Of a DNA stretch of 64,000 nt, positions 54,311-61,330 are shown one piece after another (position 1 is the stretch's first letter; each line of letters opens with the position of its first letter). The notes beneath the pieces are model-generated. The model was not told the origin of the DNA. It worked only from the letters and a program-made list of their open reading frames with translations, and ran no database searches. A program made the translations under genes and the position numbers. Source of the stretch: Pelagibacterium limicola (lineage in GTDB: Bacteria; Pseudomonadota; Alphaproteobacteria; Rhizobiales; Devosiaceae); the NCBI RefSeq assembly GCF_015694405.1, contig NZ_JADQDB010000005.1, positions 272,589 to 336,588 of the forward strand. Reading direction: 5' to 3'.

Positions 54311-54334
54311 GGCTTGCCCCTGCCGGGCAAGCCT
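54310..54334 (-). promoter_or_regulatory. Perfect hairpin between metF and the methyltransferase gene
   Basis: AGGCTTGCCC and GGGCAAGCCT around CTGCC. There is no T run. It may be a metF mRNA end or an attenuator. Confidence 0.45.
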
Positions 54335-54389
54335 TACGCTCACGGCAGGCGCAATTGGCGCGGTGCTGTATACCGAATTTGGAGGCGCG

Positions 54390-55310
54390 CTAGCCGACGG
54401 CGGCCTTTACGGCCTCGCCGCCATTCTCGTTCATCCAGTTGGCCGCCGCCTTGATTCCCCCCAGGGGGAAGACATGCAACTGGGCAATGAGGCTGTCGGG
54501 GTTCTGCGCCTTGTGCGTGGCCAACCCATTGACGACCTCGGTCGGCTCATAGGGCACGAGCAGCTTGGTGATGTCTCGGGCGCGCTTCTGGAGCACGCCG
54601 ATCGAGGGACCGACGCCGCAGCTCAGCGCGAACTGGATCAGCGTCTGGAGCTTGGCCGGGCCGGCGATGCCCACGTGCACGGGGAGGGTGACGCCCATCG
54701 CCCTGATGCGCTCGGCCCATGCGATCACCGCCTCCGCGTCGAAGGCGAACTGCGTGGCAATTGCCATTTGCGCATCGGTGCGGGTGGAAAAATCCTGCTT
54801 GAACATCAGGGCCGCATCGACATTGGCACTGCCCTGCGTGTCGATGTCCTTGTTGCCCTCGGGATGGCCGGCGACATGGAGATGGGTAAAGCTGTATCTG
54901 TCGAACAGCCCGGTCTCGATCAGCTGGATCGAACTCTCGAACGCGCCGCGCGGGCTGGCTATGCCGCCCCCCAGAAGAAGGGCCTGCCGGACGTCGGCGG
55001 CATCGCGGTAGCGCTTGATCCAGTCCTCGAGCGTTGCCTTGTCGGGGATCGATCGCGCCGGAAAATGCGGCATGACCGGAAAGCCCTCGGCGTGGAGCCG
55101 GGCGGCGGTGGCCAGCATGTCCTCGATGGGGGTGCCGTCGATATGGGCGATATAGACGCGGGTGCCTTCTGGAAGAATGGCGCGAAAATCTTCGACCTTG
55201 GCGGCGGTGCGCGGCATGACTTCGATCGAATAACCTTCGATCATCCCCGAAATCGCAGGGCTTTTCGGCTTTGCGTCCGTGTGCCGGGGCCCGAAATTCA
55301 AGATGGTCAT
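54390..55310 (-). CDS. metF: Methylenetetrahydrofolate reductase
   Basis: 306 residues from the ATG at 55310 with GGAGGAT seven bases upstream; the ATG at 55328 has none. The TIM-barrel markers are YSIEVMPRTAAKVEDF at the start, YIAHIDGTPIEDMLATAARL, ALLLGGGIASPRG, FTHLHVAGHPEG and FKQDFSTRTDAQMAIATQF. It is an FAD enzyme that interconverts 5,10-methylene- and 5-methyl-tetrahydrofolate. Next to a demethylase it would run toward oxidation of the methyl group. A TGTATACA site lies 26 bases upstream. Confidence 0.93.
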   Translation of the reverse strand: MTILNFGPRHTDAKPKSPAISGMIEGYSIEVMPRTAAKVEDFRAILPEGTRVYIAHIDGTPIEDMLATAARLHAEGFPVMPHFPARSIPDKATLEDWIKRYRDAADVRQALLLGGGIASPRGAFESSIQLIETGLFDRYSFTHLHVAGHPEGNKDIDTQGSANVDAALMFKQDFSTRTDAQMAIATQFAFDAEAVIAWAERIRAMGVTLPVHVGIAGPAKLQTLIQFALSCGVGPSIGVLQKRARDITKLLVPYEPTEVVNGLATHKAQNPDSLIAQLHVFPLGGIKAAANWMNENGGEAVKAAVG

Positions 55311-55335
55311 GCCGATCCTCCATTTCATCGGTCTA

Positions 55336-55343
55336 TGTATACA
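55336..55343. promoter_or_regulatory. GntR/FCD operator, perfect TGTATACA, upstream of metF
   Basis: TGTATACA in the 207-base gap between divergent metF and the dioxygenase gene, 26 bases before the metF ATG. A variant TGCATACA (55444–55451) lies on the dioxygenase side. Confidence 0.65.
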
Positions 55344-55443
55344 ATGAACTGGCGAGGCAAATCAAGCGTGGACTCAAAACGCCCCGGAATTGCGAAAAAA
55401 CTGCCGCATACGCCGTTGCGCTGGATTTTGAGTTGCCCCATAA

Positions 55444-55451
55444 TGCATACA
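55444..55451. promoter_or_regulatory. GntR/FCD operator variant TGCATACA before the dioxygenase
   Basis: One mismatch from TGTATACA, 66 bases before the dioxygenase ATG. Confidence 0.4.
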
Positions 55452-55517
55452 AAGCCGCGTGTGGGCCGCTAAACGCCGCCGCGCTGGCAGGGGGCCGGGA
55501 TCCCGGGAGGAAAAGCG

Positions 55518-56480
55518 ATGGCTGAGCCCGTTTACGACGTTGCCCATCTCGGGCATGTCGAGATCTATACCGACAAGTACGAGGAGAGCCTCGACTTCTT
55601 TACCCGTGTCTATGGGCTCAAGCTTTCCGGACAGGACGAACGCTCGGCCTATCTGCGGGCCTGGGAGGATTACGAGTTTCATTCCCTCAAGCTCACGCGC
55701 CACACGACCACCGGGGTCGGGCATATTGCCTATCGCGTGTCATCGCCCGAAGCGCTCGAGCGCCGCGTCAAGGCGATCGAGGCCTCGGAATATAAAGTCC
55801 TCGGCTGGGTCGATGGCGATCTCGGCCACGGACGGGCCTTTCGCTTCGAAGACCCCTTCGGCCATGTGTTCGAGCTTTACTGGGACACGCACCGCTATAT
55901 CCCGGACGAAAACGACCGGCCCGCACTCAAGAACATGGCGAGCCGGTTCCACGCGCAGGGCGCCTGCCCCCGCCGGATCGACCACCTCAACCTCCTTTCG
56001 GCCGACGTTACCCGGTTCCGCGATTTCATGATCACCTGCCTCGGCTCGCGGGTCACCGAACAGATCATGCTCGACAACGGGCGGCTGGGCGGATGCTGGT
56101 TCACGGTCAACAACAAGACCTACGATCTCGCCTGTACCGAGGAGCACGGTGGGGGGCATGGGCGGTTCCACCACGTCACCTACGCCACCGACCAGCGCGA
56201 GGATATCCTGCGCGCGGCCGACATTTTTCTCGAGAACGGAGTGCATATCGAGACCGGCCCGCACAAGCATGCGATTCAGGGCACATTCTTTCTCTATGTG
56301 TGGGAGCCGGCGGGCAACCGGGTGGAACTGGCCAATGCGGGCGCGCGGCTGATCCTTGCACCGGACTGGGAAACCGTCACCTGGACCGAGGCCGACCGCA
56401 AGAAGGGACAGGCCTGGGGCTTGAAAACAATCGAAACCTTCCATACCCACGGCACGCCGCCGGTGGAGAAGAAGGGTTGA
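55518..56480 (+). CDS. Type I extradiol (catechol 2,3-dioxygenase-like) VOC-family dioxygenase
   Basis: 320 residues with GGGAGGAAAAGCG before the ATG. Two tandem VOC domains (about 8–130 and 155–270) are typical of two-domain type I extradiol enzymes. Fe(II) ligands are His in [10 protein letters not shown], Glu in NRVELAN and a His in the second domain's first strand (RIDHLNLL). It should open a catechol ring next to one hydroxyl. Product-processing genes are not in the window. Its substrate would be the catechol left after demethylation. Confidence 0.88.
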   Translation: MAEPVYDVAHLGHVEIYTDKYEESLDFFTRVYGLKLSGQDERSAYLRAWEDYEFHSLKLTRHTTTGVGHIAYRVSSPEALERRVKAIEASEYKVLGWVDGDLGHGRAFRFEDPFGHVFELYWDTHRYIPDENDRPALKNMASRFHAQGACPRRIDHLNLLSADVTRFRDFMITCLGSRVTEQIMLDNGRLGGCWFTVNNKTYDLACTEEHGGGHGRFHHVTYATDQREDILRAADIFLENGVHIETGPHKHAIQGTFFLYVWEPAGNRVELANAGARLILAPDWETVTWTEADRKKGQAWGLKTIETFHTHGTPPVEKKG

Positions 56481-56556
56481 GGACCGACCCCTCGCATCAT
56501 CACATCGTTTCAGGGTATGCGGTCCCCAGCGCGCGGCCGCAATGGAGGCACTAGAC

Positions 56557-57405
56557 GTGACAGACTATATTTTGACCCTCTCCTGCACCAACCGCAGCGG
56601 GATCGTGGCGGCGGTAGCAACGCGTATTGCCAAGCATGACGGCGACATTCTCGAAGCGCATCAGTTCGATGACGCCACGACCGGCATGTTCTTCATGCGC
56701 GTGGTTTTTTCCATGCAGACCGAGGAGGCAGCCTTCCGTACCGGAATAGCCGAGGAGGTCGAACGATTCGGCCTCGATTTCACGCTGCGGGTCGCTGGCG
56801 CGCGGCGCAAGGTCCTCTTTCTCGTTTCCAAGTTCGACCATTGCCTGGGGGATTTGCTTTACCGCAATCGCATTGGCGAATTGAACATCGATCCGGTGGG
56901 GATCGTCTCGAACCATCCGCGCGATGCGCTCAATCTGACCCTCATGGAGGGCATTCCCTACCATTACCTGCCGATTTCCAGGGACACCAAGGCCAGCCAG
57001 GAAGCGCAGATCAAGGCGATCATCGAGGAGACGGGTGCCGAACTGGTCGTCCTGGCGCGCTATATGCAAATCCTCTCGGACGATTTCTCGGCTTATCTCG
57101 CGGGCCGCTGCATCAACATCCACCACTCGTTCCTGCCGGGGTTCAAGGGCGCCAAGCCCTATCACCAGGCCCACGAGCGGGGGGTGAAGATGATCGGGGC
57201 GACCGCCCACTACGTCACCGCCGATCTCGATGAGGGCCCGATCATCTGCCAGGACGTCGAGCCGGTGAGCCATGCCGACACGCCCGAGGACCTCGTGGGC
57301 AAGGGCCGCGACATCGAGCGCCGGGTTCTGGCCCGCGCGGTGGCCTGGCATTTGGAAGACCGCGTGCTCATCAACAAGCACAAGACGGTGGTTTTCACCA
57401 AATAA
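56557..57405 (+). CDS. purU: Formyltetrahydrofolate deformylase
   Basis: 282 residues from a GTG at 56557 with GGAGG eight bases upstream; an ATG at 56542 is possible but lies on that site. N-terminal ACT domain ([18 protein letters not shown]), then the formyl-transferase fold with [43 protein letters not shown] and [17 protein letters not shown], the PurU active-site Asn, His and Asp. Splits 10-formyl-tetrahydrofolate to formate and tetrahydrofolate. This regenerates the demethylase's methyl acceptor. Confidence 0.95.
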   Translation: MTDYILTLSCTNRSGIVAAVATRIAKHDGDILEAHQFDDATTGMFFMRVVFSMQTEEAAFRTGIAEEVERFGLDFTLRVAGARRKVLFLVSKFDHCLGDLLYRNRIGELNIDPVGIVSNHPRDALNLTLMEGIPYHYLPISRDTKASQEAQIKAIIEETGAELVVLARYMQILSDDFSAYLAGRCINIHHSFLPGFKGAKPYHQAHERGVKMIGATAHYVTADLDEGPIICQDVEPVSHADTPEDLVGKGRDIERRVLARAVAWHLEDRVLINKHKTVVFTK

Positions 57406-57486
57406 TCGGGGGCTGACGCCGGCCGGTCGCCGCCCGGTCTCGCCTATCGGCATAGCGTGGTGTTATACAGCATCGGGTCAAAGCAG

Positions 57487-58233
57487 ATGGGGAAGGCTAT
57501 GAGGAACAGCGAAGTCGCAACGCACGGCCGCCGCGCCGTCATCGAGTTGCGCGAAAAGATCATCAACGGCGAGTTGCCGGGCGGAATGCGTCTTTTCGAG
57601 GTGTCGCTGGCCGAAACGCTGGAGATTTCCCGTACCCCCGTACGCGAGGCCCTGTCGCGGCTCGCCGAGGAGGGCCTGCTCGACCGCCTTCCCAGCGGCG
57701 GGTTCGTCGTCAGGCGTTTCGGCTATGCCGACGTTGTCGATTCCATCGAGTTGCGTGGGGTTCTCGAGGGGACCGCCGCGCGGATCGCCGCCGAACGCGG
57801 CCCAACCCCGGATGGGCTCGGGCGCCTCAAGGCGATCGTTGAAAAACTCGATACCTGCTTTGGCCCCAATGAGGGCGATGTCGATTTCGACACCTATGCC
57901 GAACTCAACGAGCAGTTCCACAACGAACTCGCCGGGCTTTCGGGAAGCGACATCGTCCGCCGTGAGGTCGAGCGCGCTGCCGCTCTTCCCTTTGCTTCGC
58001 CCTCGGCCTTCCTGCCCAACAAGCTCGAGATCGCCGCGTTCAAGCGCTCCCTGCGCACCGCGCAGGACCAGCATCACGCGATGCTCAATGCCATTGTCGC
58101 CCGGGAGGGTGCGCGGGCCGAATTCATCGCCCGCGAGCATGCGCGGATCGCGCGGCAGAACCTTGAATACATTTTCAGCCAGGACCCCGAACTGCTCCAG
58201 AAAATTCCGGGCCTGGCGCTGATCCACCGCTGA
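57487..58233 (+). CDS. GntR-family regulator, FCD (FadR-type) domain
   Basis: 248 residues from the ATG at 57487; an ATG at 57499 is nearly as good. Winged helix-turn-helix AVIELREKIINGELPGG with LAETLEISRTPVREALSRL, then an all-helical FCD domain with metal-ligand-type residues in TYAELNEQFHNELAG and DQHHAMLNAIVAREG. The likely regulator of the TGTATACA sites around it, including its own region (TGTTATACA at 57461). Followed by a perfect ten-pair hairpin at 58275–58300. Confidence 0.9.
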   Translation: MGKAMRNSEVATHGRRAVIELREKIINGELPGGMRLFEVSLAETLEISRTPVREALSRLAEEGLLDRLPSGGFVVRRFGYADVVDSIELRGVLEGTAARIAAERGPTPDGLGRLKAIVEKLDTCFGPNEGDVDFDTYAELNEQFHNELAGLSGSDIVRREVERAAALPFASPSAFLPNKLEIAAFKRSLRTAQDQHHAMLNAIVAREGARAEFIAREHARIARQNLEYIFSQDPELLQKIPGLALIHR

Positions 58234-58274
58234 GGCCAGAAAAACCGGCCCCTCCTCTTGCTTATTCACACCGG

Positions 58275-58300
58275 CGCGATGCAGGCGATTCTGCATCGCG
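58275..58300 (+). promoter_or_regulatory. Hairpin between gntR and the demethylase gene
   Basis: CGCGATGCAG and CTGCATCGCG around GCGATT. No T run follows. It probably marks the end of the regulator mRNA. Confidence 0.5.
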
Positions 58301-58352
58301 GCCGAAAAACGCGTCAAAATGGACTTGCTTTTCACTCACGATCGAGCACATA

Positions 58353-58360
58353 TGTATACA
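58353..58360. promoter_or_regulatory. GntR/FCD operator, perfect TGTATACA, upstream of the demethylase
   Basis: Context CATATGTATACATC; 30 bases before the demethylase ATG, where a repressor would block the promoter or first steps. Confidence 0.65.
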
Positions 58361-58390
58361 TCAAAAACGTGACACAAGGGAGGGGCCACT

Positions 58391-59794
58391 ATGGCGCACA
58401 CCAGTCTTGCCGACATCATGAAGGAAAACCCGGACATTGTGGACCGGCTCCGCAACTCCAAGATCGGGATGTATGTATACCCGGTCGTGGCGCCCGAGTT
58501 CCAGAACTGGCGCAACGAACAATGGGCGTGGCGCAATTCGGCTGTGCTGTTCGACCAGAGCCACCACATGGACGAGTTGATCGTCGAGGGTCCGGACGCC
58601 GAGAAATTCCTCGCCTATCACGGCATCAATTCCTTCGCCAATTTCGGTCTCAACCGCGCCAAGCATTACGTGCCCGTCACGCCTGCCGGTCACGTGATCG
58701 GCGACCACATCATTTTCCGCGAGCGTGAGGACAAGTTCGTTCTCGTCGGCCGCGCGCCGACCTCGAACTGGCTGATGTTCTGTGCGTCCTATGGCAAGTG
58801 GAATGTGCGCATCAAGCACGATCCGCGCTCCAATTCCCGCCCCGAGGGCGAGCGCGTGCTGCGCACCCATTACCGCTACCAGATCCAGGGTCCGGAAGCC
58901 TACAAGATCTTCGAGAAGATGAACCGCGGGCCGATTCCGGACATCAAGTTCTTCCATGTCGACTGGATCAATATCGGCTCCAAGAAGGTTCAGGCCCTGC
59001 GTCACGGCATGTCCGGCGCACCCGGTCTTGAAATCTGGGGTCCTTACGAGGACAAGAACTACATCCTCTCGGCAATTCTCGATGCCGCCAAGGAAGCCAA
59101 TGTCGATATCGTGCGTTGCGGCAGCCGCGCCTATTCGACCAACACGCTCGAATCGGGCTGGATTCCCTCCCCGCTTCCGGGCATCTACACCGGCGACGGC
59201 ATGCTGGCGGCCTATCGCGAATGGCTTGGTGCCGACAGCTACGAGGCCTCGGGCGCCATCGGCGGCAGCTTTGTCTCGAACAATATCGAGGACTACTACG
59301 TCAATCCGTTCGAGCTCGGCTATGATTTCTATATCGGCTGGAAGAAGGACGACTTCATCGGCAAGGCCGCCCTTGAAAAGATGAAGACCCAAAAGAACCG
59401 CAAGAAGGTCACCTTCGAGTGGAACCGCGAGGACGTCCTCAAGGTCATCGCCTCGGCCTTCGAGCAAGGTACGCCCTACAAGTGGATCGACTTCCCGCAG
59501 CCCAACTATGCTTCCTCATCGGCCGATATGGTGATGGCCGACGGCAAGATGGTCGGCATGTCGATGTTCAACGGCTATTCGTTCAACGAACGCTGCGTGC
59601 TCTCGCTCGGCGTTGTCGATGCTGACGTGCAGGAAGGCGACATCCTCACAATGCTCTGGGGCGAGCCGGAGCCGACCGGCAAGACCTCGACCGAGCATCA
59701 CAAGCAGACCGAAATCCGCGTGCGCGTGTCCCCCACGCCCTACGCCGCCGAGGCCCGCGAGAACTACGCCGACAGCTGGCGCACCCGCAAGTAA
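58391..59794 (+). CDS. Tetrahydrofolate-dependent aromatic O-demethylase (LigM-like aminomethyltransferase family)
   Basis: 467 residues, the size of LigM and DesA rather than the 360 of GcvT. N-terminal LRNSKIGMYVYPVVAPEFQN, VLFDQSHHMDELIVEGPDA, then LRHGMSGAPGLEIWGPY and NTLESGWIPSPLPGIYTG, and C-terminal NNIEDYYVNPFELGYDF, which are strongly like the vanillate/3-O-methylgallate demethylase LigM as I remember it. It moves an aromatic O-methyl group to tetrahydrofolate and leaves a free phenol. The precise substrate (vanillate, 3-O-methylgallate, syringate or another) is not fixed by sequence. A terminator closes the gene at 59822. Confidence 0.9.
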   Translation: MAHTSLADIMKENPDIVDRLRNSKIGMYVYPVVAPEFQNWRNEQWAWRNSAVLFDQSHHMDELIVEGPDAEKFLAYHGINSFANFGLNRAKHYVPVTPAGHVIGDHIIFREREDKFVLVGRAPTSNWLMFCASYGKWNVRIKHDPRSNSRPEGERVLRTHYRYQIQGPEAYKIFEKMNRGPIPDIKFFHVDWINIGSKKVQALRHGMSGAPGLEIWGPYEDKNYILSAILDAAKEANVDIVRCGSRAYSTNTLESGWIPSPLPGIYTGDGMLAAYREWLGADSYEASGAIGGSFVSNNIEDYYVNPFELGYDFYIGWKKDDFIGKAALEKMKTQKNRKKVTFEWNREDVLKVIASAFEQGTPYKWIDFPQPNYASSSADMVMADGKMVGMSMFNGYSFNERCVLSLGVVDADVQEGDILTMLWGEPEPTGKTSTEHHKQTEIRVRVSPTPYAAEARENYADSWRTRK

Positions 59795-59821
59795 GCCGGT
59801 TGCCCACCGAAATCCTCAAGG

Positions 59822-59851
59822 ACGCCGCTTCCATTTGGAAGCGGCGTTTTT
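59822..59851 (+). terminator. Rho-independent terminator after the demethylase gene
   Basis: ACGCCGCTTCC, ATTT, GGAAGCGGCGT with a T5 tail (59847–59851). Confidence 0.95.
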
Positions 59852-59891
59852 GCCTCTACCGGTGGAAATAAGTTCTGGTAAAAGGAGCGCC

Positions 59892-60428
59892 ATGAACCTG
59901 ATGCTTCGCCGCGACTTTCTGCTTGGCCTTGCCGCGACCGGCGGGGCCCTGCTTGTTTCCGGGTGCTCGACCGCGCCCGTCATCATGGCCACCGAGCGCG
60001 CAACCCCAGTCTCCTCGGTTTCGCCCGCGGAAGCGCGCGTGGCGCTCAATGCCATGCGGCGCGAGAACGGGCTGGCCGAGTTGACGCACAATGCGATGCT
60101 GCAGGCTGTCGCCGAAGAGCAGGCGGGGATCATGGCGCGCACCACCAAGGTGGCGCACACCGCCGAAAAGGACCAACCCTTCATCGAGCGCCTGCGGCGC
60201 GCCGGCTTCTGGGGCGGGGCGGGCGAAAATCTTGCGGGCGGACCGCCGAACCTCGCGACGGTCATCGACGGCTGGATGAAATCCCCCGCCCATCACAAGG
60301 TGATGATCAATCCCGACTATGTGCAGTTCGGCATTTCGGTCAAACGCGGACCCGCGACCACCTTCAACACCTATGGCACCTATTGGGCGCTGATCATGGG
60401 CGTACGCTCGCCGGGCATGACGGCGTAG
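59892..60428 (+). CDS. CAP (SCP/PR1) domain lipoprotein
   Basis: 178 residues from the ATG at 59892 with AAAGGAG upstream. The signal has RRDF and a lipobox LLVSGC (Cys25), so export may use Tat and the mature protein is lipid-anchored. The CAP domain is short: VALNAMRRENGLAELTHNAM, HTAEKDQPFIERL, GGAGENLAGG and WMKSPAHHKVMINPDYVQFG, the family's His/Glu cleft residues. CAP proteins bind wall or lipid ligands; a function cannot be assigned. A GC hairpin at 60474–60494 follows. Confidence 0.92.
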   Translation: MNLMLRRDFLLGLAATGGALLVSGCSTAPVIMATERATPVSSVSPAEARVALNAMRRENGLAELTHNAMLQAVAEEQAGIMARTTKVAHTAEKDQPFIERLRRAGFWGGAGENLAGGPPNLATVIDGWMKSPAHHKVMINPDYVQFGISVKRGPATTFNTYGTYWALIMGVRSPGMTA

Positions 60429-60473
60429 TCCCTCCCTATCTCTGGCGACAACGGCTGGGTCACCATCGCTGGC

Positions 60474-60494
60474 CCTCTCCCGCGCGGGGAGAGG
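60474..60494. terminator. GC-rich hairpin between convergent genes
   Basis: CCTCTCCC and GGGAGAGG around GCGCG, without a T run on either side. It sits in the gap between the convergent CAP and pseudo-receiver genes. Confidence 0.4.
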
Positions 60495-60532
60495 CGCGCG
60501 CGATGCCTACCCAATATTGCGGCTGATCAACC

Positions 60533-61078
60533 TTACCCCGCGTGGCGGGTCGGCTTTTTGCTCTGGGACAGGATCTTGATCCCGTGTACGGGGTCGCGCT
60601 GGACGGTGAAGCGCTCGACGATGTCCTCCTCGTCCCCTTCGCGCAGGTTCGGGCGATCGAGCCCGAAATAATCGCCGGCATGGACATAATCGATCCTGCG
60701 CCCGAGCTGATTGGAAAGCCGCTCGGCGAGATAATCGAGGGTGCAGGGGAAGGTTATGATGTCGTCGCACCCCATCTTGAGGAAGTGTACCGCCGTCGCC
60801 GCGCTCGAATCGCGGCTGAAGACGATAATGGGCATGAACCTGACGCCCGTTTCGCGGTGATGGCGCACCTCGGCGATGGCCTGCTCGATGTCGGCGGCGT
60901 CGGTCTTGTAGCTGATGATGAGGAACTGGACCGGGGTCTTGCGTACGCGGCGGGCGATGTCGTCAACGCCGAGGAACAGGCAGGATTCCCCCATCCCGGT
61001 CCCACGGACGATCTCCCCGCACCGCGTGCTCCAATCGCGATGGGGCGCCAGGTGAATGGCGGCGCAGTGGTCGAGCAT
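60533..61078 (-). CDS. Pseudo-receiver (REC-like) domain protein
   Basis: 181 residues from the ATG at 61078 with GGAGG five bases upstream. The chain follows the response-regulator receiver fold (FLIISYKTDAADIEQAI, PIIVFSRDSSAATAVHFLKM, GCDDIITFPCTLDYLAERL). The phosphoacceptor Asp at the end of strand 3 is missing (IISY), and the strand-5 Lys is Phe (ITFP), so phosphorylation is unlikely. A tail of about 55 residues with LDRPNLREGDEEDIVERF follows. I do not recognise the protein. The 252 bases upstream to polA show no further gene. Confidence 0.75.
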   Translation of the reverse strand: MLDHCAAIHLAPHRDWSTRCGEIVRGTGMGESCLFLGVDDIARRVRKTPVQFLIISYKTDAADIEQAIAEVRHHRETGVRFMPIIVFSRDSSAATAVHFLKMGCDDIITFPCTLDYLAERLSNQLGRRIDYVHAGDYFGLDRPNLREGDEEDIVERFTVQRDPVHGIKILSQSKKPTRHAG

Positions 61079-61330
61079 TTTTGCCTCCGCTCTCCCGATT
61101 GACGCAATTATAGGCACGGGCGGTTACAAATTCGTCTATTTTTATGAGAAAAGCACCGGTGGTTCGCGCTCTTGCCCGGGCGGCGAGAACGCGCCAAGGT
61201 GCGCGGGGAATTTTCACGATTCTTGCAATGGTGAGGGTTCCGCTTTTTTGTGTTGCGCTTTCGGGCTTTTAGGGTGGTCTCCCCTTTTGCCGGAATCGCT
61301 CTGGCCAAATCACCCTGCCGGACGCCTCTC

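Noticed and set aside
58474-58481. TGTATACC inside the demethylase gene
   Set aside because: It sits about 85 bases into coding sequence and encodes Tyr-Val-Tyr-Pro; not needed for the regulon case.
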